The notes beneath the pieces were generated by a model. The model searched no databases. It saw only the letters and a program-made list of their open reading frames with translations, and was not told where the DNA came from. DNA of 64,000 bases from Intrasporangium calvum DSM 43043 (lineage in GTDB: Bacteria > Actinomycetota > Actinomycetes > Actinomycetales > Dermatophilaceae): contig NC_014830.1 of NCBI RefSeq assembly GCF_000184685.1, positions 3,782,001 through 3,846,000 of the forward strand, in the 5' to 3' direction. Shown here one piece after another: positions 34,757 through 42,881 of this stretch. A program made the translations under genes and the position numbers. The first letter of the stretch is position 1, and the number at the start of each line of letters is the position of its first letter.

Positions 34757-36016
34757 CTATCCGCGGACCGCCAGCCGGGCCTCCTCGTCGCGGAACCACA
34801 GGCCGAGGAGGCCCTGGAAGTGGGCCATGAACCGCTCGCGCTCGGGCTCGGGGTAGGTCGTCTCCACGGTCCGGCGGAGCATCCGGGTGAAGTCGTCGCT
34901 GCCGAACCACTCGAGGGCTGCGGAGTCGAGGTGGCCGAGGTGCCGCGCGCACCACTGCTCGTAGGCGGCCGTCTCGAAGTACTCGTCGGCGATCGCCAGG
35001 TAGGCGTCGAGCTTCTCCTTGTCGGACAGGTCGGCTCGGTCGGCCAGGTCGAAGTAGCGCCGCGTCTCGAGGTCGACCGTCCGCGAGCGGCGGCCGGTGA
35101 CGAGGCAGTACGCCGACCAGCGCACCAGGGCCTTGATCGCCCACGGGAAGTAGTAGTGCAGCGAGGTGACGGCCACGTCGGGGCACGCGTTGGCGTAGTC
35201 GATGGGGTAGACGTCATCGCCCTTGACGAGCATCTCGCAGGAGTTGAACTCCCAACCGAAGAAGGCGTTGACGATCCGGCTCAACGCGGCGGTCTCCCGC
35301 CCGGCGCTCGGGCTGAGGAACCCGTGGCTCACCGCGTAGCGGTTGTGCATCGGCTCCTCGGGACGAAAGTTCATCACCATCGTCTCGGGGCCGATCGAGA
35401 GCGCCCGCGCGAACACGTCGTAGTCGATCGTGGCCTGCAGGTGCATGAGCATCTCGCCAGACTCGTCGTAGGCGCGGACGAGGTCCTGCTCGTCGTCGAT
35501 CCGCGAGACGCCGCGCCAGCCACCGCCGTCGAAGGGCTTCATGTAGAGCGGGTAGCCGAGGTTGCCCGCGAGCTGCTTGAGGTCGAACGGCCGGTTGTAC
35601 TTCGCGCTCGTGTAGGCCCAGCGGACGTTGTCGACGGGGTTCTTGTAGGGCACGAGGACCGTCTGGGGCACCTTCAGCCCGAGGCGCATCAGCGCGCAGT
35701 AGGCACTGTGCTTCTCCATCGACTGGAAGGTGAACGGGCTGTTGAGCAGGTACACGTCGTCGACGAGCGCGGCCTTCTTGAGCCACTCGCGCGGGTGGTA
35801 GTACCAGTGCGCGAGCCGGTCGATGACGAGCTCGGTGCGCACCGGCTGGCGCAGGTCGAACGGCTCGATGGTGAGCCGCTCGGAGGTCAGCTCGTGCGTG
35901 ACGCCGTCGTCCGTCGTGATGGGGCCCACCAGCGCGAGCAGCGACTCGAACGCCGTGGGCCAGTCCTCCTCGGCGCCGAGGAGCAGACCGATGAGGTGGG
36001 TGCGGGGCTCAGCCAT
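34757..36016 (-). CDS. ATP-grasp domain protein of unknown substrate
   Basis: A 419-residue cytoplasmic protein with an ATP-grasp fold: YPLYMKPFDGGGWRGVSRIDD (about 155-175) is the nucleotide-binding glycine-rich loop, and FNSCEMLVKGDDVYPIDYANACPD (about 275-295) supplies metal ligands. The last 120 residues are helical and charged. ATP-grasp enzymes ligate a carboxylate to an amine or thiol; the substrates here cannot be named. The monocistronic gene is preceded by a repeat copy 36 nt upstream and a strong hairpin that ends the LysM gene. No obvious Shine-Dalgarno site is seen before the ATG. Confidence 0.8.
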   Translation of the reverse strand: MAEPRTHLIGLLLGAEEDWPTAFESLLALVGPITTDDGVTHELTSERLTIEPFDLRQPVRTELVIDRLAHWYYHPREWLKKAALVDDVYLLNSPFTFQSMEKHSAYCALMRLGLKVPQTVLVPYKNPVDNVRWAYTSAKYNRPFDLKQLAGNLGYPLYMKPFDGGGWRGVSRIDDEQDLVRAYDESGEMLMHLQATIDYDVFARALSIGPETMVMNFRPEEPMHNRYAVSHGFLSPSAGRETAALSRIVNAFFGWEFNSCEMLVKGDDVYPIDYANACPDVAVTSLHYYFPWAIKALVRWSAYCLVTGRRSRTVDLETRRYFDLADRADLSDKEKLDAYLAIADEYFETAAYEQWCARHLGHLDSAALEWFGSDDFTRMLRRTVETTYPEPERERFMAHFQGLLGLWFRDEEARLAVRG

Positions 36017-36052
36017 GTGCCGATCCTTGCAGGGGTGTCAACAGGCCAGGCC

Positions 36053-36066
36053 GTATGCCGCTGGGC
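36053..36066 (+). repeat. GTATGCCGCTG repeat, ATP-grasp gene leader
   Basis: Exact core followed by TCGCTCCC. Toward the ATP-grasp start codon it reads GCCCAGCGGCATAC, 36 nt upstream, in line with the other leader copies. Confidence 0.85.
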
Positions 36067-36110
36067 TCGCTCCCGACGCAGGCCGACTGGGGTGCCGGGC
36101 GGGAGCGGCC

Positions 36111-36139
36111 GAGGGCCCGGCCGGTGCGGCCGGGCCCTC
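36111..36139 (-). terminator. Strong hairpin 3' of the LysM gene
   Basis: GAGGGCCCGGCCG (36111-36123) and its perfect complement (36127-36139) around a 3-nt loop, 26 bp beyond the LysM stop. It has no T-tract but is very stable. Confidence 0.65.
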
Positions 36140-36164
36140 GGGGGCAGTGGAGAGTGCTCGACGA

Positions 36165-36653
36165 TCAGTCCTCGGGAATGATGAACGTCTGGCCCGGGAA
36201 GATCAGGTCCGGGTTCTTGATGTGGTTGATTCGCGCGATCTCGCGCCACGAGACGCCGTAGCGCTCGCCGATCTCACTCAGGGTGTCGCCCTTCTTGACC
36301 GTGTACTTGCGGTGCTTCGGCTCGTCGTCGTGCTTCGCGGCGGGCTTGGTGGCCGGCTTCGGCTTGGTCGTCTCGGTCGGTGCCTCGGCCTGGGGCGGCG
36401 CGGGCTTGCCCGACCGGGCCGCGGCCTCGTCGGCGGCGGCCTTGGCCTCCTCCGCCTTCTGCTTCGCGACGGCAGCCGCCGCATCGGCCTCCTTCTTGGC
36501 CTCTGCAGCCTTCTCGGCCGACTCGGTCCTGGCCTTCTCCTCAGCCTCCTTGGCCTTGGCCGCGGCCTCGTCAGCTGCCTTCTTGGCCTCTTCGACGGCG
36601 TTGTCGTCGTCGTCGATTCCGAGGGCGTCCTTCAGACTGTCCAGAAATCCCAT
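36165..36653 (-). CDS. Coiled-coil LysM protein without signal peptide
   Basis: A 162-residue protein. Residues 1-15 (MGFLDSLKDALGIDD) look amphipathic; residues 20-80 are an Ala/Lys/Glu coiled coil; a Pro/Thr/Lys linker follows; residues 114-160 are one LysM domain (YTVKKGDTLSEIGERYGVSWREIARINHI to PGQTFIIPED). LysM usually binds peptidoglycan, but neither a signal peptide nor a membrane helix is present, so the protein may stay in the cytoplasm or leave by another route. The layout resembles cytoplasmic LysM stress proteins of the YgaU type without the BON domain. GAGAGG precedes the ATG. Confidence 0.85.
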   Translation of the reverse strand: MGFLDSLKDALGIDDDDNAVEEAKKAADEAAAKAKEAEEKARTESAEKAAEAKKEADAAAAVAKQKAEEAKAAADEAAARSGKPAPPQAEAPTETTKPKPATKPAAKHDDEPKHRKYTVKKGDTLSEIGERYGVSWREIARINHIKNPDLIFPGQTFIIPED

Positions 36654-36782
36654 GGGGGTCCTCTCATCTGCTCGCGCGCGGGGCGGGCTGCCCCGTGGCG
36701 GATCTTCGACGCTAGCCGCATCCGGAGCGCCGATGGCCCTTCCGGGCCCGGCGATCTGCCTTGATCCGGGAGATTCGCCCGG

Positions 36783-36810
36783 ATCAGGGCCTTGGCATCA
36801 GGGCCTTGGC
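36783..36810. repeat. 14-bp tandem duplication 3' of the DUF4395 gene
   Basis: ATCAGGGCCTTGGC is repeated twice in tandem and followed by ATCAGG, immediately beyond the DUF4395 stop codon. It is a simple slippage product in the gap after the gene. Confidence 0.8.
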
Positions 36811-36811
36811 A

Positions 36812-37330
36812 TCAGGAGGTGACGGCTCCGACCCGGGCACGCCGGGTGATGTCGGCACAGTCGAGGCAGATCTCCTCGGGAATGAGGCCGAGTCGCATGA
36901 GCTGGCCGAACAGGACGCAGCCGACGCAGACGCCCAGGATCGACTCGAGGGCCGGGAAGACCACCATGACGACGGTGACCGCCACCAGCGCGACGAGCGC
37001 TCCGCTCGACCCGGTGGACCCGTGGACCAGCCAGAGGACCGTGGCGGCGAGGGTGAGGACCGCCCCGATCGAGGCGGCGAACCGCTTCGGCGCCCCGGCC
37101 GTCGGGCGGCGGGGTGCGGAGACCCGGGGCCGCACCCACGCTTGGACGAGCCGAGCGACGGGGCTGGCCTGCGGGCCGAGGGCGGCCCGGAGCGTGAAGT
37201 CGACCGCGAGCACGGCGAGGAGCCACCACTGCTGCGTCGCGAGCGTGGCGGTGGAGATGACGAGGACGACACCGGCGACGAGGCGCACCGTGACGTCGTC
37301 CACCACCGACGGGAAGCGAGAGAAACTCAT
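36812..37330 (-). CDS. DUF4395 membrane protein
   Basis: A 172-residue membrane protein with about four hydrophobic helices (17-32, 34-50, 88-104, 110-128), matching DUF4395. The cytoplasmic ends carry the family's Cys pattern: C136-V-G-C and later C155-L-D-C near LIPEEICLDCADI. DUF4395 proteins often lie beside thioredoxin-like or rhodanese genes, suggesting thiol or sulfur chemistry, but no such neighbour occurs here. The start at 37330 is directly preceded by a CATAAT -10-like box and a palindrome, so the transcript is probably leaderless. A different upstream start in another frame was rejected because it lacks the helices. Confidence 0.85.
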   Translation of the reverse strand: MSFSRFPSVVDDVTVRLVAGVVLVISTATLATQQWWLLAVLAVDFTLRAALGPQASPVARLVQAWVRPRVSAPRRPTAGAPKRFAASIGAVLTLAATVLWLVHGSTGSSGALVALVAVTVVMVVFPALESILGVCVGCVLFGQLMRLGLIPEEICLDCADITRRARVGAVTS

Positions 37331-37336
37331 ACTCCA

Positions 37337-37351
37337 TTATGCATTGCATAA
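37337..37351. promoter_or_regulatory. AT-rich perfect palindrome at the DUF4395 promoter
   Basis: TTATGCATTGCATAA is a perfect odd palindrome in the 24-bp gap between DUF6498 and DUF4395. On the minus strand it overlaps CATAAT, which ends 5 nt before the DUF4395 ATG. A MarR- or ArsR-type repressor site is likely. Confidence 0.6.
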
Positions 37352-37354
37352 GGG

Positions 37355-38098
37355 TCACTTATGAACGGTGTATCGCTTCGTGGACGTCTCCGCTGGTCTG
37401 TCGAGCTCCGAGCGCGTGGCCCGGGCCGGGCCGAGGTGCTCGACGACGTGGAAGCCGAGGTCGATGAGGAGCTTGCCCCCCATGAGGACGGTGATCGCGG
37501 AGACGTCGTCGACGATCCCGCTGCCCGGGCCACCCATGAGGACGAACCCGCCGATGACGGTGATGTGCAGCGCGAGCAGCCGGGGGTAGGGCGCGGTCAT
37601 CGCCCACTCCGCGGTGGCCCGGGTCCGCTCCTGGCGGCCGAACCAGTGCAGACCCAGCGAGAGCGCATGGCTGAAGAGGATGAGGGCAGCGGCGGCGGCC
37701 CAGTCGAGGAGCCGTCCCTGCAGGCCCACCCGGGCGATGAGGACCGCTGACAACACACCGTGCACTGCGGTGAACGCCCCGAACCGCAACCCGAAGAGGC
37801 GCGCGCGGTCCCGGTCGCCGGTGACCCACGAGCGGGCCCGACTCGCGTGGGCCGGGTCCCGCACGGTGAGGAGGCGGACCATCGTCGTGAACCAGACGAC
37901 GAGGTTCTCGACCCAGTAGAGGAGCAGGGCGTCGCCGACGCCGAACCGCCCCTCGAGAACGGCCCAGATGGGCAGGAGGTTGGCAAGGACGAGCACCACC
38001 GCGCTGAGCAGACGCGACCCGCCGGCGGGAAGCCGCCGACCGAGCCGCACCATGAGCTCCACGCCGAGGATCCGCAGGAGGAGGGCCACGGCCAGCAT
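37355..38098 (-). CDS. DUF6498-type membrane protein
   Basis: A membrane protein of about 247 residues with six to seven hydrophobic helices; RLLSAVVLVLANLLPIWAVLEGRFGVGDALLLYWVENLVVWFTTM is the DUF6498 signature region. A much longer frame exists upstream but is a shadow of the MFS gene (Arg/Ser/Pro-rich), so I start at the ATG at 38098; an ATG at 38053 preceded by GGAG is an alternative. It lies 70 bp downstream of an MFS exporter gene. Function is unknown; RYTVHK is the C-terminus. Confidence 0.75.
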   Translation of the reverse strand: MLAVALLLRILGVELMVRLGRRLPAGGSRLLSAVVLVLANLLPIWAVLEGRFGVGDALLLYWVENLVVWFTTMVRLLTVRDPAHASRARSWVTGDRDRARLFGLRFGAFTAVHGVLSAVLIARVGLQGRLLDWAAAAALILFSHALSLGLHWFGRQERTRATAEWAMTAPYPRLLALHITVIGGFVLMGGPGSGIVDDVSAITVLMGGKLLIDLGFHVVEHLGPARATRSELDRPAETSTKRYTVHK

Positions 38099-38168
38099 GC
38101 TGCCACAGTCGGCGACGGTCGGCGCGGCGAGAGCGCCCGGGCCGCCGGACCCGGGCGCCCCGCAGGAG

Positions 38169-39740
38169 TCAGTCCGTGGGCCGGAGCACCCGCATCGTCG
38201 CCACCGCGACGACGACGAACAGGGCGGCGCCCACGCCTGCCACGACGTTGAGACTCGTCGTGAAGGCACCCTCGGCCACGGCCAGCAGCTCGTGCGCCGC
38301 CGCCGCCGGAAGGTGGGCCGCGGCCTGGGCGGCGCCCGCGAGCGAGTCGAGCGCGACGGTCGTGGCGCTGGAAGGGTGCTCAGCGGCATACGGCTGGAGC
38401 TCGCCCCGGTAGACGAACGCGGCGAGCGAACCCAGCCCGGCGACGCCCACCGCGATGCCGAACTCGCCCGACGTCTCCGAGAGCGAGGCCACCGACCCGG
38501 CGCGCTCCGGCGGCGCGGACTGCATCATCACGGACATCGTCAGCGTCGACGGCAGCATGATGCCGAACGACGTCAACACCATCCCGGCGACGAGGAGCCC
38601 GAGCCCCGCGGCCGGACCGACCTGCGTGTAGAGGGACAGTCCGGCCGCGCAGACCGCCAGACCGCCCGCCATCGTCCGCCCCGTCCCGAGCCGACGCGCG
38701 ACGGACGCCGACGAGGCCGACCCGACGAGCAGCGCGAGGTTGGCCGGGAGCATCCACAGCCCCGCGCCCAAGGGGTCGAGCCCGGCGACGAGCTGGAGCC
38801 ACTGCGTGCTGAGGAACGACACCCCCGCCATGACGACCCCTCCGACGAGCATGGCCGCGAGAGCCGTCGAGAAGGCCCGGCTGCGGAACAGCGCGAGGTC
38901 GACGAGCGGGTTCTCGATGCGGCGCTGCCGACGGAAGAACAGCACCCCCACGGCGAGCCCCGCGACGAGCGTGACGCCCGCCGTGGCCGAGTTGCTGCCG
39001 CGAGCGATCTCCTTGAAGCCGTGGATCATCGGCAGGATGGCCGCGAGCGAGAGGACGGAGCTCGTCAGGTCGAGGCGCGCACCCGTCCGTCGGTCGGACT
39101 CGGGGAGGACCAGGTGCCCGACCACCACGAGAAGCACCATGAAGGGGACACCGAGGAGGAACGCCGAACCCCACCAGAAGTGCTGCAGGAGGAGCCCACC
39201 CACGAGGGGGCCGGCCGCCATGCCCCCCATGAAGCAGCTGTACCAGATGCCGATCGCCGTCATCATCGACTTCTCGTCGGTGAAGATGGTCCGGATCAGC
39301 CCCATCGTCGACGGCATCAGCGTCGCCCCGGCCATCCCGAGGACCGCCCGCCAGAGGACGAGCTGCCCCGGGGACGCGGCATACGCCGCACCGACGCTCG
39401 CGAGGCCGAAGGCCACGGCCCCGACGAGGAGGAGCCGCTTGCGCCCGATCCGGTCGCCGACGGCGCCCATCGTCACGAGGAAACCGGCGAGGACGAACGA
39501 GTAGATGTCGAGCATCCACAGCTGCTGCGTGGTGCTCGCGCCCAGGTCAGCGGCCAGGGCCGGAAGCGCGAGGTAGAGCACGCTCACGTCGAGGCTGAGC
39601 AGGAGCGCCGTCAGCGCGAGGACGCCGAGGGCGACCCATTGGCGGGGGCCCGGCCTGCTCGGCTCGGCGGTCGGCTCGGGGGTGTGCTGGCCACGCCCAA
39701 CGGGAGCGAGGCGGGATGTCTCGGTGGTCGTGTCGCTCAT
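38169..39740 (-). CDS. MFS transporter, DHA2-type drug exporter
   Basis: A 523-residue transporter with 14 predicted helices, the EmrB/QacA-like DHA2 layout. Signatures are ALLLSLDVSVLYLALPALAADL (helix 1), GDRIGRKRLLLVG (motif A), and WYSCFMGGMAAGPLVGG near motif C. Probable role is proton-driven efflux of hydrophobic or cationic compounds. The ATG at 39740 follows GGAGGAACTCCC; a longer frame lacks such a site. A repeat copy encodes PYAAEH in the last extracytoplasmic loop (about residues 450-455). An inverted repeat upstream may be an operator. Confidence 0.9.
   Translation of the reverse strand: MSDTTTETSRLAPVGRGQHTPEPTAEPSRPGPRQWVALGVLALTALLLSLDVSVLYLALPALAADLGASTTQQLWMLDIYSFVLAGFLVTMGAVGDRIGRKRLLLVGAVAFGLASVGAAYAASPGQLVLWRAVLGMAGATLMPSTMGLIRTIFTDEKSMMTAIGIWYSCFMGGMAAGPLVGGLLLQHFWWGSAFLLGVPFMVLLVVVGHLVLPESDRRTGARLDLTSSVLSLAAILPMIHGFKEIARGSNSATAGVTLVAGLAVGVLFFRRQRRIENPLVDLALFRSRAFSTALAAMLVGGVVMAGVSFLSTQWLQLVAGLDPLGAGLWMLPANLALLVGSASSASVARRLGTGRTMAGGLAVCAAGLSLYTQVGPAAGLGLLVAGMVLTSFGIMLPSTLTMSVMMQSAPPERAGSVASLSETSGEFGIAVGVAGLGSLAAFVYRGELQPYAAEHPSSATTVALDSLAGAAQAAAHLPAAAAHELLAVAEGAFTTSLNVVAGVGAALFVVVAVATMRVLRPTD
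38378..38391 (-). repeat. GTATGCCGCTG repeat inside the MFS exporter gene
   Basis: GTATGCCGCTGAGC on the sense strand, encoding YAAEH in the large C-terminal loop; flank ACCCTTCC is a diverged form of the usual one. Confidence 0.85.
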
Positions 39741-39783
39741 GGGAGTTCCTCCGGTCAGGTGGGGCATCACTGCGTTCACCTGT

Positions 39784-39813
39784 GTGTCGACCGGGGAGTC
39801 CAGTACTCGACAC
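39784..39813. promoter_or_regulatory. Candidate operator upstream of the MFS exporter
   Basis: Arms GTGTCGA (39784-39790) and TCGACAC (39807-39813), with an inner GAGT/ACTC pair, lie 44 bp upstream of the MFS ATG in the gap after oppF. A TetR-type site is possible but no regulator gene is adjacent. Confidence 0.3.
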
Positions 39814-39863
39814 GACCACCGAGACCTTCTCGCGAGAGTCCTGCTGGTCAGATCATCGTCGCG

Positions 39864-40895
39864 TCACGAGACGGCGCCGATGACCTCCTTCTCCTCCGCG
39901 AAGTGGCACGCGCTCGGGTGGTCGGACCCGGGCCGAACCGTGAGCGGGGGCTCCTCCAGCGCGCAGATCTCCTGAGCCTTCCAGCACCGGGTCCGGAACC
40001 GGCAGCCCGACGGCGGGTTGGCCGGCGACGGGACGTCACCTTCCAGGATGATCTGGGTCCGGCGGCCCCGGAGGCTCGGGTCCGGCACCGGCACAGCCGA
40101 GAGCAGCGCCTGGCTGTACGGGTGCGTCGTGTGCTCGTAGATCTCGTCCTCGTTGCCCGTCTCGATGACCTTGCCGAGGTACATCACGGCGACCCGGTCG
40201 GCGATGTGACGGACGACCGACAGGTCGTGGGCGATGAAGACGTACGCGAGGCCGAACTCCTCCTGCAACCGCTCGAGGAGGTTGACCACCTGCGCCTGGA
40301 TCGAGACGTCGAGGGCGCTGACCGGCTCGTCACAGATGATGATCTCGGGGTTGAGCGCGAGCGCCCGGGCGATCCCGATCCGCTGCCGCTGGCCGCCCGA
40401 GAACTGGTGCGGGTAGCGGTTGATGTGGTCGGCGTTGAGGCCGACCAGATCGATGAGCTCGCGAACCCGCGTCATCCGACCCTTCTTCGGCACCACCTCG
40501 GGGTGGATGTCGAACGGCTCGCCGATGATGTCCCCGACCGTCATGCGGGGGTTCAGCGAGGTGTACGGGTCCTGCATCACCATCTGGATGTTGCGACGGA
40601 CCGCGCGCATGTCGCGGTGCGAGACCGTGGAGAGGTCCTTGCCCTTGAGCATGATCGTGCCCTCGGTCGGAGCCTCCAGCCCGACGAGGAGCCGGGCCAG
40701 CGTCGACTTGCCGCAGCCCGACTCGCCGACGACGCCGAGCGTCTCGCCACGGCGCAGCTGGATGTCGACGCCGTCGACGGCGCGAACCGCGCCGACCTGC
40801 TTCTTGAACACGATGCCCTGCGTCAGCGGGTAGTGCTTCCGCAGGCCGTGGGTCTCGAGAACGACCTCTCCGATCTTGTTCGGGGCGTCGGTCAT
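39864..40895 (-). CDS. oppF: Oligopeptide ABC transporter ATPase OppF
   Basis: A 343-residue ATPase energising peptide import. Walker A is GESGCGKST, the signature is FSGGQRQRIGIARAL, Walker B is IIICDEPVSALD, and the C-terminal oligo_HPY region contains HPYSQALLSAVPVPDP and the Cys-rich PSGCRFRTRCWKAQEICALEEPPL that may bind an Fe-S cluster or zinc. The ATG at 40895 overlaps the oppD stop codon (ATGA). It is the last gene of the opp operon. Confidence 0.95.
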   Translation of the reverse strand: MTDAPNKIGEVVLETHGLRKHYPLTQGIVFKKQVGAVRAVDGVDIQLRRGETLGVVGESGCGKSTLARLLVGLEAPTEGTIMLKGKDLSTVSHRDMRAVRRNIQMVMQDPYTSLNPRMTVGDIIGEPFDIHPEVVPKKGRMTRVRELIDLVGLNADHINRYPHQFSGGQRQRIGIARALALNPEIIICDEPVSALDVSIQAQVVNLLERLQEEFGLAYVFIAHDLSVVRHIADRVAVMYLGKVIETGNEDEIYEHTTHPYSQALLSAVPVPDPSLRGRRTQIILEGDVPSPANPPSGCRFRTRCWKAQEICALEEPPLTVRPGSDHPSACHFAEEKEVIGAVS

Positions 40896-41938
40896 GAGTC
40901 GATGACCTCCCTCCAGTAGTGGCAGGCCGCAATTCGGTTGACGTCGACGTCGTAGTGCGGCGGCTCCGGCGGAACCTTGCAGTTGTCCTGTGCGAACCGG
41001 CACCGCGGGTGGAACGCGCAGCCGGGCGGAATGTTCGTCAGCACGGGCGGAAGGCCCTTGATGACGCTCAGCTGCTGCCCCTTCAGGTCGACGCGCGGGA
41101 TCGACTCCAGCAGCGCCTTCGTGTAGGGGTGGGCCGGCCGTGCGTAGATGTCCCCGACGGGAGCGTCCTCGACGACGCGGCCGGCGTACATCACCGAGAT
41201 CGAGTCGGCGACGTCGGCGACCACCCCCATGTCGTGGGTGATCAGGATGAGACTCATGTTGTGTTCGCGCTGCAGCTCGGACAACAGATCCATGACCTGC
41301 GCCTGCACCGTGACGTCGAGAGCGGTCGTCGGCTCGTCCGCGATGAGGATCTCGGGCTCGAGAGCGAGCGCCATCGCGATCATGACGCGCTGGCGCATCC
41401 CACCCGAGAACTGGTGCGGGAAGTCGTTGACGCGCTGCTTCGCTGCCGGGATCTTGACCATGTCGAGCAGCTCGACGGCCTTGGCCTTCGACGCCTGACG
41501 GGACATGCCACGGTGCTTCCGGTAGAGCTCCCCGAGCTGGAACCCCACCGTGAAGACGGGGTTCAGCGCCGAGAGCGCGTCCTGGAAGATCATCGCGATG
41601 TGGTTGGCCCGCACGCGCCGACGGTCCTCGTCGGAGAGCTTGAGCAGGTCGACCCCGCGGTACAGGATCTCACCGTGGGTGATCTCGGCAGGCGGGCTGT
41701 CGAGAATCCCCATGATGGCCTGCGCCGTGACGCTCTTTCCCGAACCGGACTCGCCGAGGATCGCTCGGGTCTCGCCCTGGTCGAGGACGAAGTTCATGCC
41801 GTTGACGGCATGCGCCTTCCCACTCGTCGTGTGGAACAGGACGTGCAGGTTGCGGACCTCGAGCGGCGGGGCCGTCATGTCGAGCTGGCTCAGGAACCGG
41901 GCCGTCGAGGGGGACTTGACGGAGGTTTCGGTGGTCAT
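40892..41938 (-). CDS. oppD: Oligopeptide ABC transporter ATPase OppD
   Basis: A 348-residue ATPase. Walker A GESGSGKSV, signature FSGGMRQRVMIAMAL, Walker B ILIADEPTTALDV, and the C-terminal Cys-rich region PPGCAFHPRCRFAQDNCKVPPEPP. Start at ATG 41938 (MTTETSVKSPSTARF), 4 bp after the oppC stop; a longer frame enters oppC. OppD and OppF normally form a heterodimer on the permease pair. The end overlaps oppF by 4 bp. Confidence 0.95.
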   Translation of the reverse strand: MTTETSVKSPSTARFLSQLDMTAPPLEVRNLHVLFHTTSGKAHAVNGMNFVLDQGETRAILGESGSGKSVTAQAIMGILDSPPAEITHGEILYRGVDLLKLSDEDRRRVRANHIAMIFQDALSALNPVFTVGFQLGELYRKHRGMSRQASKAKAVELLDMVKIPAAKQRVNDFPHQFSGGMRQRVMIAMALALEPEILIADEPTTALDVTVQAQVMDLLSELQREHNMSLILITHDMGVVADVADSISVMYAGRVVEDAPVGDIYARPAHPYTKALLESIPRVDLKGQQLSVIKGLPPVLTNIPPGCAFHPRCRFAQDNCKVPPEPPHYDVDVNRIAACHYWREVIDS

Positions 41939-41942
41939 CCGG

Positions 41943-42869
41943 TCACCGCATCTTCGGGTCGAGGGCGTCGCGCAGCGCGTCACCCATGAGGATGAAGCTG
42001 AGCACGGTGCCGATGAGCAGAGTCGTCGGGAAGATCAACAGCCACGGTGCCTCGAGGAAGTACACCTGGTGATCGGTGATCATGATCCCCCAGGACTCCT
42101 CGGGCGGCTGGAGACCGACTCCCAGGAAGGTCAGCGTCGCCTCGGCGGCGACGAAGCTGCCGAGCGCGATGGTGGCCAGGACGGTCACCGGCGCGACCGC
42201 GTTGGGCAGGATGTGCCGGAGCATGATCCGGACGTTGCCGGCGCCCAGCGACCTCGCCGCGAGGACGTAGTCGAGGTTCTTCGCCGACAGCACCGCGCCG
42301 CGCATCACTCGGGCGATCGTCGTCCACCCGAGGATCACGAGGACCATCGTGATGGTGAGGATGTTCTGCACCTTCACGACCGTGAGGAACACGAGCGCGC
42401 CGAGGAGGAACGGCAGCGACAGGAAGATGTCGACCACGCGGGAGATGATCGTGTCCGCCCAGCCGCCGTAGTAGCCGGCGAGCAGGCCGAGGATGCCGCC
42501 GATGAGGACGATGCCCACGGTGGCACCGATGGCGATCGACAGCGACGGCTGCGCGCCATAGATGGCATGCGAGTAGTAGTCACACCCGAGGATGTTGAAC
42601 CCGAACGGGTGCCCGTCCTGGGGAGGCTGCCGGCTCCGACTGATCAGGCAGTCCCGAGGGTCCTGGTCGGTCCACAACGTCGGGAAGATCGCCATCGAGC
42701 CCACGACGAGGATGTAGAGGGACGACAGGACGAAGATCGGGTTGCGGATGAGCTGCTTGCGGGCGTCGCTCCACAGGCTGGCGTTCCCGCCCGAGGTCCC
42801 CGTCGACTCCGAGGTGGGCCCCTGGAGGGCGGGCTGGTCCGCGGTGGCGGATGGTAACAGGTCACTCAT
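41943..42869 (-). CDS. oppC: Oligopeptide ABC transporter permease OppC
   Basis: A 308-residue inner permease. An N-terminal cytoplasmic stretch of about 38 residues precedes helix 1 (FVLSSLYILVVGSMAIFPTLW); the large periplasmic loop with HPFGFNILGCDYYSHAIYGAQ precedes the BPD_transp_1 domain; the EAA loop is DYVLAARSLGAGNVRIMLRHILPNAVAP. Ends 4 bp before oppD and begins 12 bp after oppB. It pairs with OppB to form the channel. Confidence 0.95.
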   Translation of the reverse strand: MSDLLPSATADQPALQGPTSESTGTSGGNASLWSDARKQLIRNPIFVLSSLYILVVGSMAIFPTLWTDQDPRDCLISRSRQPPQDGHPFGFNILGCDYYSHAIYGAQPSLSIAIGATVGIVLIGGILGLLAGYYGGWADTIISRVVDIFLSLPFLLGALVFLTVVKVQNILTITMVLVILGWTTIARVMRGAVLSAKNLDYVLAARSLGAGNVRIMLRHILPNAVAPVTVLATIALGSFVAAEATLTFLGVGLQPPEESWGIMITDHQVYFLEAPWLLIFPTTLLIGTVLSFILMGDALRDALDPKMR

Positions 42870-42881
42870 GTTCTTCTCCGC

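Noticed and set aside
39377-39385. GCGGCATAC inside the MFS exporter gene, resembling the repeat
   Set aside because: Only 9 bases match, the CAG and flanking blocks are missing, and it encodes an ordinary AAYAA stretch; not counted as a copy.
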